Shown piece by piece: positions 1 through 11,773 of a DNA stretch of 64,000 nt (the first letter of the stretch is position 1; each line of letters opens with the position of its first letter). Location: the NCBI GenBank assembly GCA_951394045.1, contig OX595995.1:1736001-1800000 (forward strand), written 5' to 3'. Below the pieces are notes generated by a model. It did no database searches, was not told the origin of the DNA, and was given only the letters and a program-made list of their open reading frames with translations. A program made the translations under genes and the position numbers. The DNA comes from Nitzschia sp. DOCU1 (taxonomy: Eukaryota; Bacillariophyta; Bacillariophyceae; Bacillariales; Bacillariaceae).

Positions 1-3000
1 ATCCCGCAACGCAGTGCCAAGACCCGCATCCAAACGCTCCACGGAAACCAGTTCCGAAATGCTGGAAGCATCCATGGAGGTGGGTTCTTCATAATCGGGA
101 ACAAGACTTGCCAAGTCCTTTTCATGAAGGGTCAAGTCTTGGAACCAAATCATATACATGCCATTCTCGGAACGAGACAGAACCATGCCCTGCGTCCAAA
201 GATGAGGGTCGAGTTGTTTCATCAAGACACGAGCACCCACATCAATTTGCTTTTGATCTGCTACTACGCGACGGAGCTTGTCTCGTGGAATATGCGTTTG
301 ATATTGGCCCCAACTTCCTTTAATATCATAGGTTCCATCGGAATGAACTCGCGCAATGGTCGCATCGGTCCAGCCACCCATATACGATGCGGGATCAAAA
401 TTGTACAACACATCGTCGCCGACTTGAAATTGGGGTTTGGGACCTTGCAATTCCATTTGCACCAAGGTTTGATAGCCCATTGCATGCTGAGAGTTGTATT
501 GCTGGTAGGCTCGCGTATTTCGAAAATCAGCATTATTGTACGTGGTGGGTTCAAAATCACGGACGTAACTGGCATATCCACTCATGACGCTATCAATGGT
601 AATGGTCATTGCTTTGCTGTCCTTGAGAAATTGAATCGCCTTGAGCAAGCCGTGGTAAAAGTCGGCATCGCCGGATGAAAATAGTAACGCTCCCAGACGT
701 TTATCATCGCTTGGATGAAAGGTCAATCTGGCTTCCTTGGATGGGGCAAATGGAGAAATTTCTTTGAGAAATCGTTCCACAAATACTTGGCGCCATTCGT
801 CGTTGTCATCATACAATAATGGGGACAAGATGGCATAGTCGTCGTCCAGTACTTCTGCCCGTCCAATGATCCCATTCAACAAGCGTAGTACCACTCGAGC
901 CATGGTCCGAGTCGTGCTGGGATCCAGAATAACACCATTGATTTTGCGGGACATGGACTTTCGAATGACTTTCATTACCTCTACTTCGCATTGGAAGAGT
1001 TGATCGTCATCCGCGGAAGGGGAAACGTTGTCGCAAGCATAAATGGGAATCGTGGCAAAGGATTCAGGTTTCAAGGTTTCCATGGTAGTACAGGGTTCAT
1101 TCTGGGAACCACAAAGTACCAAGATAGAAGGTACATTCCCAGGAATCATACGAGCAAGCTCGATCCAAGCAATTTCGTCCTTGGCTGCTACTGAAGGGTC
1201 ATTCGTCAATGGTATCGAGCTCTCACAAACAGCCGCCCTAGCTTCTTGAGCATAGCTGGAAATATATGGACTCTTTGACGTTCCTTGCATCCCACCGACG
1301 CCCGTTGCGAAGCGATAGGAAGAGGCACGCTCGCTACCACCAATACTCGAAAGGATGGACGCTTTGAGGATATTCATCTTGTCGAGGTTGTCCCACAACT
1401 GCATGTCCACAGCAACATAGTCAGACTTGAGTACAGGTCTTGTACGAAGCGTCAAGTAGCCCTCGGGAAACAGTAGGACAATATCCTGCTGCTTGCTGCT
1501 ATAGTTGACTGATTCGACTACGAATCCATGTGAATCCAAAGCCTTGGTCAAAGCCCCCACAAGCTCGTCGTTGGACTTCAGGCCACCGACAAGCTCTTCG
1601 GCCTCAATAACCACAAATATACCCAAATTTTTAGTTGGAACAACAAAAGTGGAGTCCATGTCCCCAGAAGTACACGTCCCCGCGGTAGAAGGGGTGTTCG
1701 CAGTAGCCCGGACTCGATCGTTGTCTCGGAAAGTATAAAAGTTCTTGAATCGCGTGGTGTATTCCACCGTATCGTTCAAGTAGAGCATTTCAATGCTGTG
1801 GTTGTATTGAGGAGCTGTCAAAAAGTTGATTCCATTGCTACCAATGGTAATAGACTGGCGGCAGATTTGTGGCAAGTCCTTGTACTCCAACTCGGCCGTG
1901 TACCGGGCAAAGTCTGTTACCAGGCGGTTGGCAAAGTCTTCCTGCTTGACAATGATGCCATGGGACTTTTTCAGCAGCAGCTTCGCAGAATCCAAAAGAG
2001 AAAGATCACGAGATACGTGAAGAAAGTCCGCAACTTCATTCTTTAAATCAACAAGCACAAGGTCGAAACTTCCAAAGTATTCGCTTGGCAAGGCCAGCAA
2101 GCTCTTGGCGGCATTTCCGAACCACCACTCCACACGAGGGTCATCGAAATATGGCAACGTCCCTAAATGCATGAAACTGGTTCTTACAACTTGCTGATCC
2201 AACTCCATACCCACGACAAGTTCAATCGATGGGTACTTTAACAGTTCGTGCAAAATCATATTGTCTCCCCCGCCGATATAAGCCACTCGTTTGAGTTCGG
2301 GTAGAAAGGAAGCTGGATAGTGAATGAGCGCTTCGTGGTATATACGAAAAGCACTACAAGCGTGACCCAGATTGCCCAACCATAGGCACGTATCATCGTT
2401 CTCGATGCTGTGCGAGAATTCAATCAACTGGTACTGTGATTTGGTCTGGTAAAAGAGTGGATAATCCGGGCCAATTTGATCGTGTCGATAGTGGCAGGTA
2501 CGCAGTTGCATGTCATGGGTTGCATCAAACGCGGCGTCCCTTGGCTCGAGATTGTCATAGCGACGACGAGTCTCCTTCGTTTCAGCAGTCCCTGGGTCGA
2601 CAAATCCAAGATCAATCGCCTCATCGTAAGTAGACCAAATGGCGTATTTGAGAGCTAGTTGAATCGCCTTGTAGTATTCACGGATGGTATAGCGTTCGTG
2701 CCCCGACTCCAAGGCTTGTGTGGAACTCATAACGTAATCTTCAAGCCCTGCAAGATGATTCAAATGGCTCGTCATGCTGCCGATTACCTGCAGATCGGGT
2801 CGATCGTCCGTGTGCCAAGTGACTTGAAACTGTTCTCTAGGCTCGCCCGAATACAAATCTGGAGCTGTCACCAGATCCAACTCGTACACGAGCGACAGTG
2901 CTTCATTTCCGTGTCGACCAGGGAACGTATCTTCGTCCCATATCCAACGTTGAGGATACTGCTCCACAAATCCATAGTCACGGACAATATCTTGCGTTCC

Positions 3001-3795
3001 ATAAGTGAGGAAGATACCTTCACAATCCCAATCCAGGCATTCATTGTAAGTGTTATGGAGCTGCTCTCCCGCTGCAACATCATGGAGTGTATAGACTCGA
3101 ATGTCGTCGCCGGTGTGCGCCGACGTGGATTCGACATTGAGCCAACGACCATTCTGAAGTCCACAAAAAAACGGCGAGGTGAGAATAAAGAACATTGTGG
3201 GAAACTAGCTCCAAAAGTAGGCTATAACGCGTACCCTGTGATTGATCATATCCAAAAGAGGCACCATGTTTTCGGTCCAACTTCTGGCAATGACAAATTC
3301 ATAGCAATCTTCTAGAAGGTCATCGCTTGCTCGACTGCAGTGGGTCTTGTAGGACCTGTCAAAGAAAGGAGACGGCAACTCATCCCCTAGGATTTTTTCC
3401 AGGATTTCTTTGCCTTCGTTTGACCACCGGTCGGGCAATGATCGATGCCTAGTGCCATCAAAGAGGTAGTCGACGTAGTCTTTAAAGAAGGAGTTCTCTC
3501 CTTGCCGGACATGTCTCGCCAGAGCACGAGCCGCGCCACACTCGGTTTGGTCAGGAGATTTCAACAGACATTTAAATGGAATGATCATGATGGTTTCGTC
3601 CTTCGCCATGGCCTCATTGGCAAACAATCCGTTGGGGCTGGTGTCATCGTTGGGGTCAAGATGCCGAAATTCGACCTTGGGGGAGAAAAACCCTCCATTG
3701 GCTTCCAGCCAGGCAATCAGCGCCAAGCCTTCCCCCGCCAATGTGGCAACCGGCTTTAGCAGGGCAAGAACAAGAATAAAAAGCCAGTTTGACAT
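1..3795 (-). CDS. SET-aminopropyltransferase-AdoMetDC-like-Tudor fusion protein, copy 1 (3' end outside window)
   Basis: Two exons are visible: 3795-3235 and 3153 to the left edge. The 81-bp GT-AG intron joins MINHR to NGRWLNV in frame. The product starts with a signal peptide (MSNWLFILVLALLKPVATLA), so it enters the secretory path. It continues with a SET lysine methyltransferase domain of the SETD3/Rubisco-LSMT type (DMINHR, later GEQL...LTYGT), then a spermidine-synthase-like domain (KSQYQL, YHEALIHYP, YIGGGDN, DPRVEWWFGNA, LVLVDL). An AdoMetDC-like domain follows, in which the bacterial Glu-Ser-His cleavage motif reads Glu-Gly-Tyr (FPEGYLTLR), so no pyruvoyl group can form there. Two Tudor-like segments follow (for example LYNFDPASYMGGWTDATI). 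At least 1238 residues are visible with no stop. It is a tandem paralogue of the gene at 4205-8558. Likely role: N-methylation and transfer of long-chain polyamines for silica formation; this is inference from published domain analysis. Confidence 0.85.
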
Positions 3796-4204
3796 CCTTG
3801 TACAAAGGAATGGTGTCTGCCTTGGACTCTAGAAATGAGTCCTGAGACAAATGCCGCTCCCTCAGGTGTGATGATGGAATCATCATCGGCATTTATGTGT
3901 GTGGCGACACGTGCAAACGAACCATTTGGGCGGGTCTGGCTCGTTCGAGAGCCCGCCATTCATCAATAAAATGGTGGCCCGGGCGTGACCTCTATCTACG
4001 CATCATTGGTACGGGGATACCCACTACAATCTCACTATGGCCCCCTTGGATATTCGCGCGCCACTGTTTTTGTGATTCGGGCCGTTTGCGCCAACTTGTA
4101 AGATACTACTATGCATTAAAGCAGTCTAGTTCCTTTAGTTCATAGTGACGAAGAAGATTAAATTGAAAGTTAATCGAACCGTGTTCGTCCTTTCAGGCCT
4201 ACTA
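3796..4204. other. Spacer between the tandem fusion genes
   Basis: About 410 bp between the stop of copy 2 and the start of copy 1, both on the minus strand. It must hold the terminator of one gene and the promoter of the other. I see no conserved motif or further gene. Confidence 0.6.
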
Positions 4205-7200
4205 CTACGGGTAAAAGCATTGCTGTTCTCCGTCCTCGTCGGCTTGTCCCGTGGACGATTCATCGCATACACCACCACCACGACGCCAAAGGGGACTAGT
4301 CTCTTCCTGCTGTGCTCGGCGAATTTCACTCGCAAAATTGATAACATTGTCGTATCCACGAGGTTGATCGTCACGAGCGATAGTAACCAAGAATGGGATC
4401 TCCTCTTCAAACTCCTCCTGAAGCTGGTCCACGGCCTCTCGATAATCTTCGCTGTCAAGATACAAATTGATGTCAATGTGTGTGGATCCACCCCAAACCA
4501 AAACCGCGTTGCCTCCCTCCCCAAATGCGGTGAGAACACACCCGTCTTCAACCCTATGGTCTGACTGCTGCATTTGAAACGAAGAATCATCTCCAAAGAT
4601 ACCCGCAAAAGCATGACGAAAGACGTCACCAAGGAGCTCGACCGTCAAAGGCGGAAGGTCGTACGCCTGGACTGGTTCCGCCTCAGGAAGTACGTTTACC
4701 AAAGTCAATTCGTCCACAGTTCTATCCGTGTCCTGATACCATACGCGGTATTTCAATCCATTTTGAGAGCGCGACTCGACAAATCCTAGATGCCATACAC
4801 CGCCACTTTCTTCAAAATCACGGGTGAGAACTCTTGTACCCACTGGGATCTCGTCGGAAGGCGAAACGGCCTGGTCAAGACGCCGAAGCTTCCGACGAGG
4901 AACGCCGGCTACTTCGTCACCGTTTGGAAGAATCATGGCATAGGTCATGTCCTCCTCGTTGAAACCAGCAATCTCTACAGGCACCCACACGCCCTTCCAC
5001 GGAGTATCGTCCACCTGAAAGAGAACCTCTTCGCCCAAGTCCAAACTTGGCTTGGGGGGTTTGAGTTCCATTTGAAAAATGGCCTGAAATCCAGTTGGGT
5101 GTTGCCCTGCCCATTGCTTGCTTGCCTTCGATTTGTCAAAAGCAGCATTGTTGAATATCTTGGGTTCAAAAATGAGACTGTACGTGCCATGAGCGCTCTC
5201 GACGCTATCGATAGAAACCGCTTGGCCAGTCTTGGTCTGAATAGTCTCCAAGATTTGTACAAGATGACTGTAAAAATCTTCGTCGCCGGCAGAGAACAAA
5301 GCATACTTCGATCCGTCTGGGAATGACAGCCTTGCTTCCTTGGATGGTACAAAGGGCGATACTTCTTTCCGGAAGCGTTCCACAAAGAAGTTTCGCCATT
5401 CATCCCCGGAAAGCTTGGCCAAAACGACATAGTTCCAGTCCGCCAAAATTTCCGCGCGACCTATCGTGCCGACGAGCGAGCGATGTAGCACCCGAGCCAT
5501 GGCATACGTTGCCATCGAATCCACCAAAATTCCATTGATCTTGTTGTTGGACGACATGAATTCACGAATCGTGGTCGCAATGCTAGCCTCACATTTAAAC
5601 AGGGCGTCCGCAGAAGAGGTATCCGCTATGCCTGGGCATGTGTAGAGGGGGATAACGTTGATATCTTCAAGTGTCTTCAAGGCTTCGTGACTAGCGCACC
5701 TTTCGTTTCGGGAACCACATAGCACAACGATTGACGGCGGCATGGTCGAGGGAATCATACGGACCAGCTCGCTCAAAGCAAGGTTGCTATCATATTCAAC
5801 ACCGGGGCCTGCTTGGCCTGCTGATTCTTCCACTTTCTCCACAACAGGGTTTGCGCATACCTCCTTGTTCTTTGCGATTTGGGTCGATTGCTGACGGAAA
5901 AGATAGGGACGACGTTTCGTGCCATTCATCCCCCCTACCATGACACGATAGGAAGGAGCATTGTTGCTACCAATCTCAGCGAGGAGTTTCGTTTTGAGCG
6001 CGTTCAGTTTGTCGAAGGAATCCCACAAGTGCACGTCGATCGACGCATAGTCCGTGTGGCGTTTTCGAAGCATCAAGTATCCTTCGTGGAATACCAAAAA
6101 GATATCAAAGAAAGCACCAACCATATGATACTCGACAGATTCGACTTTGAATCCTGTCACGTTCAGAGCCTTGGACAAAGCCGTGACGAACTCGTCCTTG
6201 GTATGGACGCTACCCGAGAGTTTCTCAGCTTCCAAGATGAGCAAGATGCCGGGCTGTGATAAAGGACCAATAGCATCATCATTGGCCTCATCACGTTGAG
6301 AACAGGATGATTTCTCCAAAGGAGTAGCGTCTCCTTCCACACTCCGATAATTATCTCGGAAACCGTACACATCCCGGAATCGGGTAGTGAAATCGAGCGT
6401 GTCATTGAGGTAGAGTGTGGGCACTTGATGGTCATATTGTGGAGCCGTCAAAAAGTTTACGGCGTTGCTCCCAATGGACATGCTTTGACGACAAATTTGG
6501 GGCAAGTCACAATAACTCAAATCGAGAGTATACCTGGCATAATCCATAATTTTTGGGTTGGGAAAGTCTTCTTGCTTGGAAATAATGCCGTGGGATGCAT
6601 TCACTAGCAGACCCATGGAATCCATGAGCGTGTGTGTTTCAGTGACGTAAAGGACATCGGCAACATCATTCGTCAAGTCGACCAACACCAAATCAAAGCT
6701 CCCGAAGTAATCATCGGGCAATACCATTAAAGTTTTGGAAGCGTCTCCAAACCACCACTCGACTCGCGGATCCTCAAAGTGGGGTTGCGACCCCATGTAT
6801 TGAAAACTAGTTCTCACAACCACTTGGTCCAACTCGAGACCCACTTTCAGCAGCAGAAATACATGAGTCGTTTGTACTGCAAACTCGAGAAAAGTGATCG
6901 GTATAGTTTCCAAACTGTATATACGTACCAACAAGTTCAATCGTGGGATACTTGAGCACTTCTTGCAAAATCAGACTGTCTCCACCTCCGATAAAGGCGA
7001 CGCGTTTGAGTTGTGGCAAAAACGAAGCCGCATAATGCACCAAGGGTTCCTGAAGTACTTGGTAGGTAGTGCAGGTATGGGCAATATAGTCAATCCACAA
7101 ACAAGTATCGTCTTTTTCTTCGTCGTGAGAATAGGCAAGAAGTTGATATTGGGTTTTGATCGAGTATAGTTCTTCATAACCTTCCCCAATGCCTTGGTAC

Positions 7201-8558
7201 CTGGCGTGGCAGGTATCGAAGAGTAAATTGGTGGGATTGCCAATGGTCGGGCGTGCCTTGAGCTTGTCATATTGACGAATGGAAGTTCGTGACGTGTACT
7301 TGAATTCTAAATAATCAATCGTTCGATCGTAGATGGACCACATGGCGTATTTCAGAGCCATTTGAATTGTCTCGTAATACTTTTGGATGGCAGTTCGTTC
7401 ATGGCTCGATTGCAAGGCTTGCGTCGAGTTGTGTACATAGTCCCGTAGTTGTTCCAGATACAGCAATTGACTCGTCATGACATTGGTGACTTGCAAATCC
7501 GGCCAATTCTCTGAAAGCCACGTTCCTTGCAATCTGGTAGTCAATTCTCCCGAATACAAATCCGGTTTGGTGATTAGATCCATCTCGAAAACTAGTGGCT
7601 CATGCCAGTCCTCGTTTTTGAGACCTTGAAAGTGCCAAATCCAACGCTGAGGATAGTCTTCTACGAAACCACAGTCTCTAAACAGCCCCACAGTGCCATA
7701 GGTATACAAGAGTTCTCGGGGGCAACCTGCTGGCTCACTGCAATCATTAAAGGACAAATACAAGGTTTCTCCAGCTTCAATATCCCGATAGGCGACCACA
7801 GTCACATCTTCTTCACCATCATGTGCTGCGATCGCTTCCAAATTTCGCCAATGTCCATTCTTTAAGAAAAAGAAACTTGAGAAATCGGACGTGGAACCAC
7901 ACAGGCGAGGCTAAAACGACAAACGACTTACCCTGTGCTGTACCATGTCCAAGACGGGAATCATAATTTCGTTCCAGCTCCTAGCCATTACTAGTTCGAA
8001 TGCATCTTCAAAGTCAAATGCATCCTCTTCGTCTTCTGACAAACCACATTCTTCCACAAACGTATCTTGAATCAAGGGCGACGGTAGCTCACCGCCTTTT
8101 AGAATTGTTCGGAGGATGTCTTTAGCCTCGGGGGACCATCGATACGGAGACAAATGCAGCTTTTCAGGCTGAAAGAGATGTTGCATGTAGTCCTTATAGG
8201 AAGACTCTTCGCCCAAGCGTTTATGGTGCACCAAGGCTCTGGCCGTGGCACACGCCGAATTTTCTTCTTGTGCGGCATCATCCAGCGGTCGAAAGAGACA
8301 ATGACGAGGAATCATCAGGATGGTTTCCCCTTTTGCGACTGCTTCCTTGGCCACCAGGCGTGGTTTTTGGTTGTCATTGTCAGCGGATAAATCCTCGTCG
8401 ACTAAAAAGTGCACCTTGTCCGAGACAAAGCCTCCCTGCTCCACGACCCACAATACCAAGGGTGGGACAACAACGACATTAGCAGCCGTCACTTCCCGAA
8501 CGCCTACTAGGAGACCGGCAATCCAACACAAAAAGAGTCGTCGACACATCATCACCAT
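4205..8558 (-). CDS. SET-aminopropyltransferase-AdoMetDC-like-Tudor fusion protein, copy 2 (complete)
   Basis: Three exons: 8558-7932, 7859-6929 and 6843-4205, with GT-AG introns of 72 and 85 bp; 1398 residues. The first intron matches the position in copy 1, while the second is absent from copy 1. Order: signal peptide (about 1-25); SET domain to about residue 290 (DMVQHR|NGHW, GETLYLSFNDC, ELLYTYG); aminopropyltransferase fold (TQYQLLAYS, FIGGGDS, LELDQ, DPRVEWWFGDA, LVLVDLTND); AdoMetDC-like domain (GILLILEAE ... EGYLMLRKRHTDYASIDV) lacking the pyruvoyl Ser; an unrecognised segment; two Tudor-like segments (VLFQVDDTPWKGVWVPVEI and VLTRDFEESGGVWHLGFV); and a C-terminal stretch with GGNAVLVWGGSTHIDINLY. 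The aminopropyltransferase keeps the glycine loop but has DLTN where spermidine synthases have DSSD. The architecture suggests a lumenal enzyme that methylates or transfers polyamine chains on cell-wall proteins; the chemistry is untested. Confidence 0.88.
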
Positions 8559-8859
8559 TGTCGATGTGTTTGGTTTGTGTCCCTAAAATCCAACCGACGG
8601 ACGATACGAAGCAAGAAGCATTTTTGGAGGGAAGGGCACATTTCCAAAATGGCACGCCGAAGAACGACGTGCAAGCGTGTCGTTAACAATAATAAGCCAC
8701 GTGCTCATTGGCGAAAGGGCGCGAGTGCGCGAGTCGGAGTCGGCCGGGACATTTCGATGCTTCCTAAAATTAGCACAGACGCCAAATGAGGTTAGAACTG
8801 AAACGTTGTAGGAACGTACCCATGTATGGTGCTTCAAAACTAAGTGTACAACCTAAGCA
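8559..8859. other. Intergenic, upstream of fusion gene copy 2
   Basis: About 300 bp that must contain the promoter and 5' UTR of the minus-strand fusion gene. I see no convincing coding sequence. Confidence 0.5.
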
Positions 8860-9089
8860 CCGGAAAGCCCATAGCCTATTCCATCCTTCATCACTTTTAT
8901 TCATATTTCTTTCATTTTTAAACGCAAGACGGAAGATGCTGCTCCAGGCATTTGAACTTGACCCTCTATAACATCAATATTTCACATTCACTTCCTGCTA
9001 TTCTGACCCCATTATCATCAGCATAATTAATGATCACAAAAAACCAAAAGATGAGGTCAACAAAAACGGCTAGTCATCATCAGGATTGG
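8860..9089. repeat. Dispersed 3'-flank repeat, copy 1 of 3
   Basis: It contains the run GACCCTCTATAACATCAATA followed by a tract shared with 15040-15205 (same orientation) and 23021-23175 (inverted). In the other two copies this sequence lies between the 3' end of a Cys-repeat gene and a relic of the FGGFGG family. Here the Cys-repeat gene is missing, so this is a solo remnant of a third duplication unit beside the fusion genes. Confidence 0.75.
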
Positions 9090-9345
9090 TTACCCACCGA
9101 ATCCGCCAAACCAGGCCAAACAAGCCAACATGCCAGTATCATACCATTTCCTGGCCTCCTGCAGGCATGCATCATAGAAAGCACGGCATGACATGTGCTC
9201 TTCGACTGAAGATATCTGAGAATCGTCGTTGAAATCTAGAGCACCAAGCGTCCCATAAGAACTCTCCAGCATAAATTGCGAGGTTTGACCACCAGGACGG
9301 GCATCAGGAGGAAGAATGGTGGGGGTACTATCGCATGGTTCTCTA
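9090..9345 (-). pseudogene. Relic of the FGGFGG-tail protein family, copy 1
   Basis: The minus strand encodes ILPPDARPGGQTS and then, after a gap relative to the other copies, DDSQISSVEEHMS, AFYDACLQEA, YDTGM and the terminal FGGFGG-stop. The same peptides occur at 22524-23020, and in damaged form at 15206-15688. The middle of the protein (the NQLD and KHRTRV region) is deleted here. No function is recognised. Confidence 0.55.
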
Positions 9346-9790
9346 GCCTTTTATCCATGGGGCTATCACGGCACGCAAGCACAGAAGAGGTGGAACGCTT
9401 TCTATTACAAACCTTTCAAAAACGCATAACTTTTTGATGATTTGATGAAGAACTCGCCACCAAGGCCATGATCAAGGCCAAAATCGTTTGGCAGAAGATG
9501 TGCTGCTGGAGGTTTTTTTTCACGACTCTGTGCGGCCATCGTCGTCATTCGTCCTCCTTACTTGACCCACTTCTCGTTTAGTCAACTCTAGTAGACTACC
9601 AGTATCTTCGGTCTCTGGTCTGGGCTGTAGTTTTGAAAAAACTACTCTGCTGTTTTTGTAATGTATTACTAGAGTATGTATATTCTTTAATTCATTCCAT
9701 TCCGATGCATTCGTTTCAATTCATTCCAATTCACTTCATTTCATTTCCCAGTCCTGCGAGAAGTCTCATAGTACTTCTTGTGTCAAGTAC
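9346..9790. other. Intergenic, 3' of the EGF-like gene
   Basis: It holds an AT-rich stretch of degenerate ATTC units (about 9690-9750). A related tract follows the paralogous EGF-like gene at about 28050-28110, so it belongs to the duplicated 3' flank. No gene is seen. Confidence 0.5.
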
Positions 9791-11047
9791 TTAACAGTCT
9801 TCATGATGCAAGACGGGTCCATAAGGGCACTGACATTGGGCCCATCCATCTTCCATTTTGCACGATGCGCCCTCACCACAAGGATAAACTTCCGTGGATG
9901 CGCACAGATCATCGCAAACTCCTCGAATCGGCAACACATACTCGCCGGCAGCCGCAGTGGACGATCCACACAGGCACATGGGTTCCAGATCTCCATTGAC
10001 ATCAACAACTTCACACATACTTTCAGGCGGACATTGAATAGGATCTCCTGATGGAGTCACGCACGAATCATAATTTTGATTCAAATGCTCCAAATGGTCC
10101 GTAGGACAATCGCTGTTAACATCCACCAATACGCCATTGGGGCATTGACACTTGGCGACATCACCTTGCATGACGCAAGGAGTGGAAAAGTGACAAGGAT
10201 CGGGCTCACAAGAAGTCTTCGTGACCGGATCGTCATTAGTCCTGTCTTCTGCAAGTGGGGGGCACTTAAAGTAGGGTCTCAGGATTTGACCACCGGGACA
10301 GTGGCACTCGGCACCGCCAACGCTCGAGTCGTCGACGCAAAGGGCGACCTGGCCTGGCGTCGTGCTGGACATGGCACAAGGATCAGGAGAACAAGGATCG
10401 TCGCCGGCCGTTTCCTCGGCATCGTTTCCTCCACCAGGACACGCAAAGCCAGGCAACAGCACGAGTTGCTTTGAGGTGTATCCTGGAACAGGAGGGCAGT
10501 GACATTCTGCCAGGGTATCATCCCTGGGTTTCCTTTCACAAGTTGCTCGTGGATCGCATAAGTTTGGATTGCAGGGTGTGTTGTCTACCCCGCGTCCAGT
10601 ACTGCACAAGACGCCTTGATTGACCACCATGGGTCCCATACCGTACGGATCTGAGAGACCGTTACACATGCACTCGACGTAACCCTTGGAACTGTCGCAC
10701 GTGCTGTTGTTCAAACAACCCGCATTGTCCTTACACAAGTCTGAAGCCCCGTCTTCATCATAGGCTTGACCGGCAATGCACGCGTCTTCATCAGCGGTTG
10801 GAATGTAGCCATCTTTACAATCGCAGATGTAGTACGGAGCACGTTTGAGTTGGACACAGTCTGCGTTCTGACATTTTTGACTCCCGAAAAGTTGGCAAAA
10901 GCTGGGACCGCAACTTGCGGCGTTTGCGTCTGTTAAACACTCCTGCGGACTGCTCCATTGAGCAACGACAGCAGAGGGAGCAAAGGCAAATAGCACTGCC
11001 AGTGCCACTGGCACTGACGAAGACGATAGTAAAAACAGCATCATCAT
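9791..11047 (-). CDS. Secreted EGF-like Cys-rich protein, left arm
   Basis: A single exon of 418 residues. I chose the first ATG of the run MMMLFLLSSSS at 11047; the frame extends upstream only through a TTG. A signal peptide ends near SAVVAQ. The mature part is a series of short Cys-rich modules of EGF type: CQNADCVQL...YYICDCKDGYIP, CNPNLCDPRATCERK...ECHCPP, CEPDPCHFSTPC...KCQCPNG, and a final CGEGASCKMEDGWAQCQCP. I see no membrane anchor, so an extracellular or cell-wall protein is likely. The paralogue at 26764-28014 is close to collinear. It forms a divergent pair with the Cys-repeat gene at 11774, and the same pair recurs in the right arm. Ligand and function are unknown. Confidence 0.85.
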   Translation of the reverse strand: MMMLFLLSSSSVPVALAVLFAFAPSAVVAQWSSPQECLTDANAASCGPSFCQLFGSQKCQNADCVQLKRAPYYICDCKDGYIPTADEDACIAGQAYDEDGASDLCKDNAGCLNNSTCDSSKGYVECMCNGLSDPYGMGPMVVNQGVLCSTGRGVDNTPCNPNLCDPRATCERKPRDDTLAECHCPPVPGYTSKQLVLLPGFACPGGGNDAEETAGDDPCSPDPCAMSSTTPGQVALCVDDSSVGGAECHCPGGQILRPYFKCPPLAEDRTNDDPVTKTSCEPDPCHFSTPCVMQGDVAKCQCPNGVLVDVNSDCPTDHLEHLNQNYDSCVTPSGDPIQCPPESMCEVVDVNGDLEPMCLCGSSTAAAGEYVLPIRGVCDDLCASTEVYPCGEGASCKMEDGWAQCQCPYGPVLHHEDC

Positions 11048-11773
11048 GGACACACAATCAAGCAAAATCGTATTGTGTAGTGAGGCGAAGTGCTTTATCT
11101 TTCACGCGACCTTTTTTTCCTGCGAAAACTCTGATCGAGGGCCGCTGGTTGCTAATAATATGGGTACACGAAGATACGTTTTCATTTCAACAAAGATACC
11201 GTGACCCCGGACTATGGGCATGGGTACTTACCGTGGACCAGAAGTGGGCTGGCTCGGGCATCTCGCAGTCCGCGTGATATTATTGCCCACTCTTCTTCCA
11301 AGTAAGAGTGCAATTTAGCGGGCGGGCAAGATTCCCGAGCCAGCAACCACCAGGTATGATCAGATGGGACCATACCCTAGTTTGCGGTCATGTTTCTTGA
11401 TGGAAATGCCTAATAAGATCTTTACACGGGCTGTAGGCTACGCACCAAACCATGCCCCTGGTAGTGCAGGGTCATGGTATCTTTCTGTTGCATTGAGTTG
11501 CTTGGTGTTCTTTGTCGTCTGCTCCTGCTGGAGCTAGTACTCTAGGTAGGTCATTCTTCGTTCGTCATGAGATCTTTTTCCTCAAGGATCGGTCACAACC
11601 CCCATGACACCAGATATTTTCTACTCGCCTTGTGCAGGCTTCGCGGTCGCTACTCTAGGCGGGAAGAATCAAACGTTTCTACAAGTCCATCGCGGTGGAC
11701 GACTCCATACCGTTCAAATAGATCTCTTGGTGCTGGGCTGTTGGTGCATTCGTAGAGAATCACCACCGTCACC
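11048..11773. promoter_or_regulatory. Divergent promoter region, left arm
   Basis: 726 bp between the start codons of two divergently transcribed secreted-protein genes. The same arrangement recurs at 25914-26763, yet the two spacers look largely unlike each other by eye. The role is inferred from position only, and I see no specific factor site. Confidence 0.4.
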
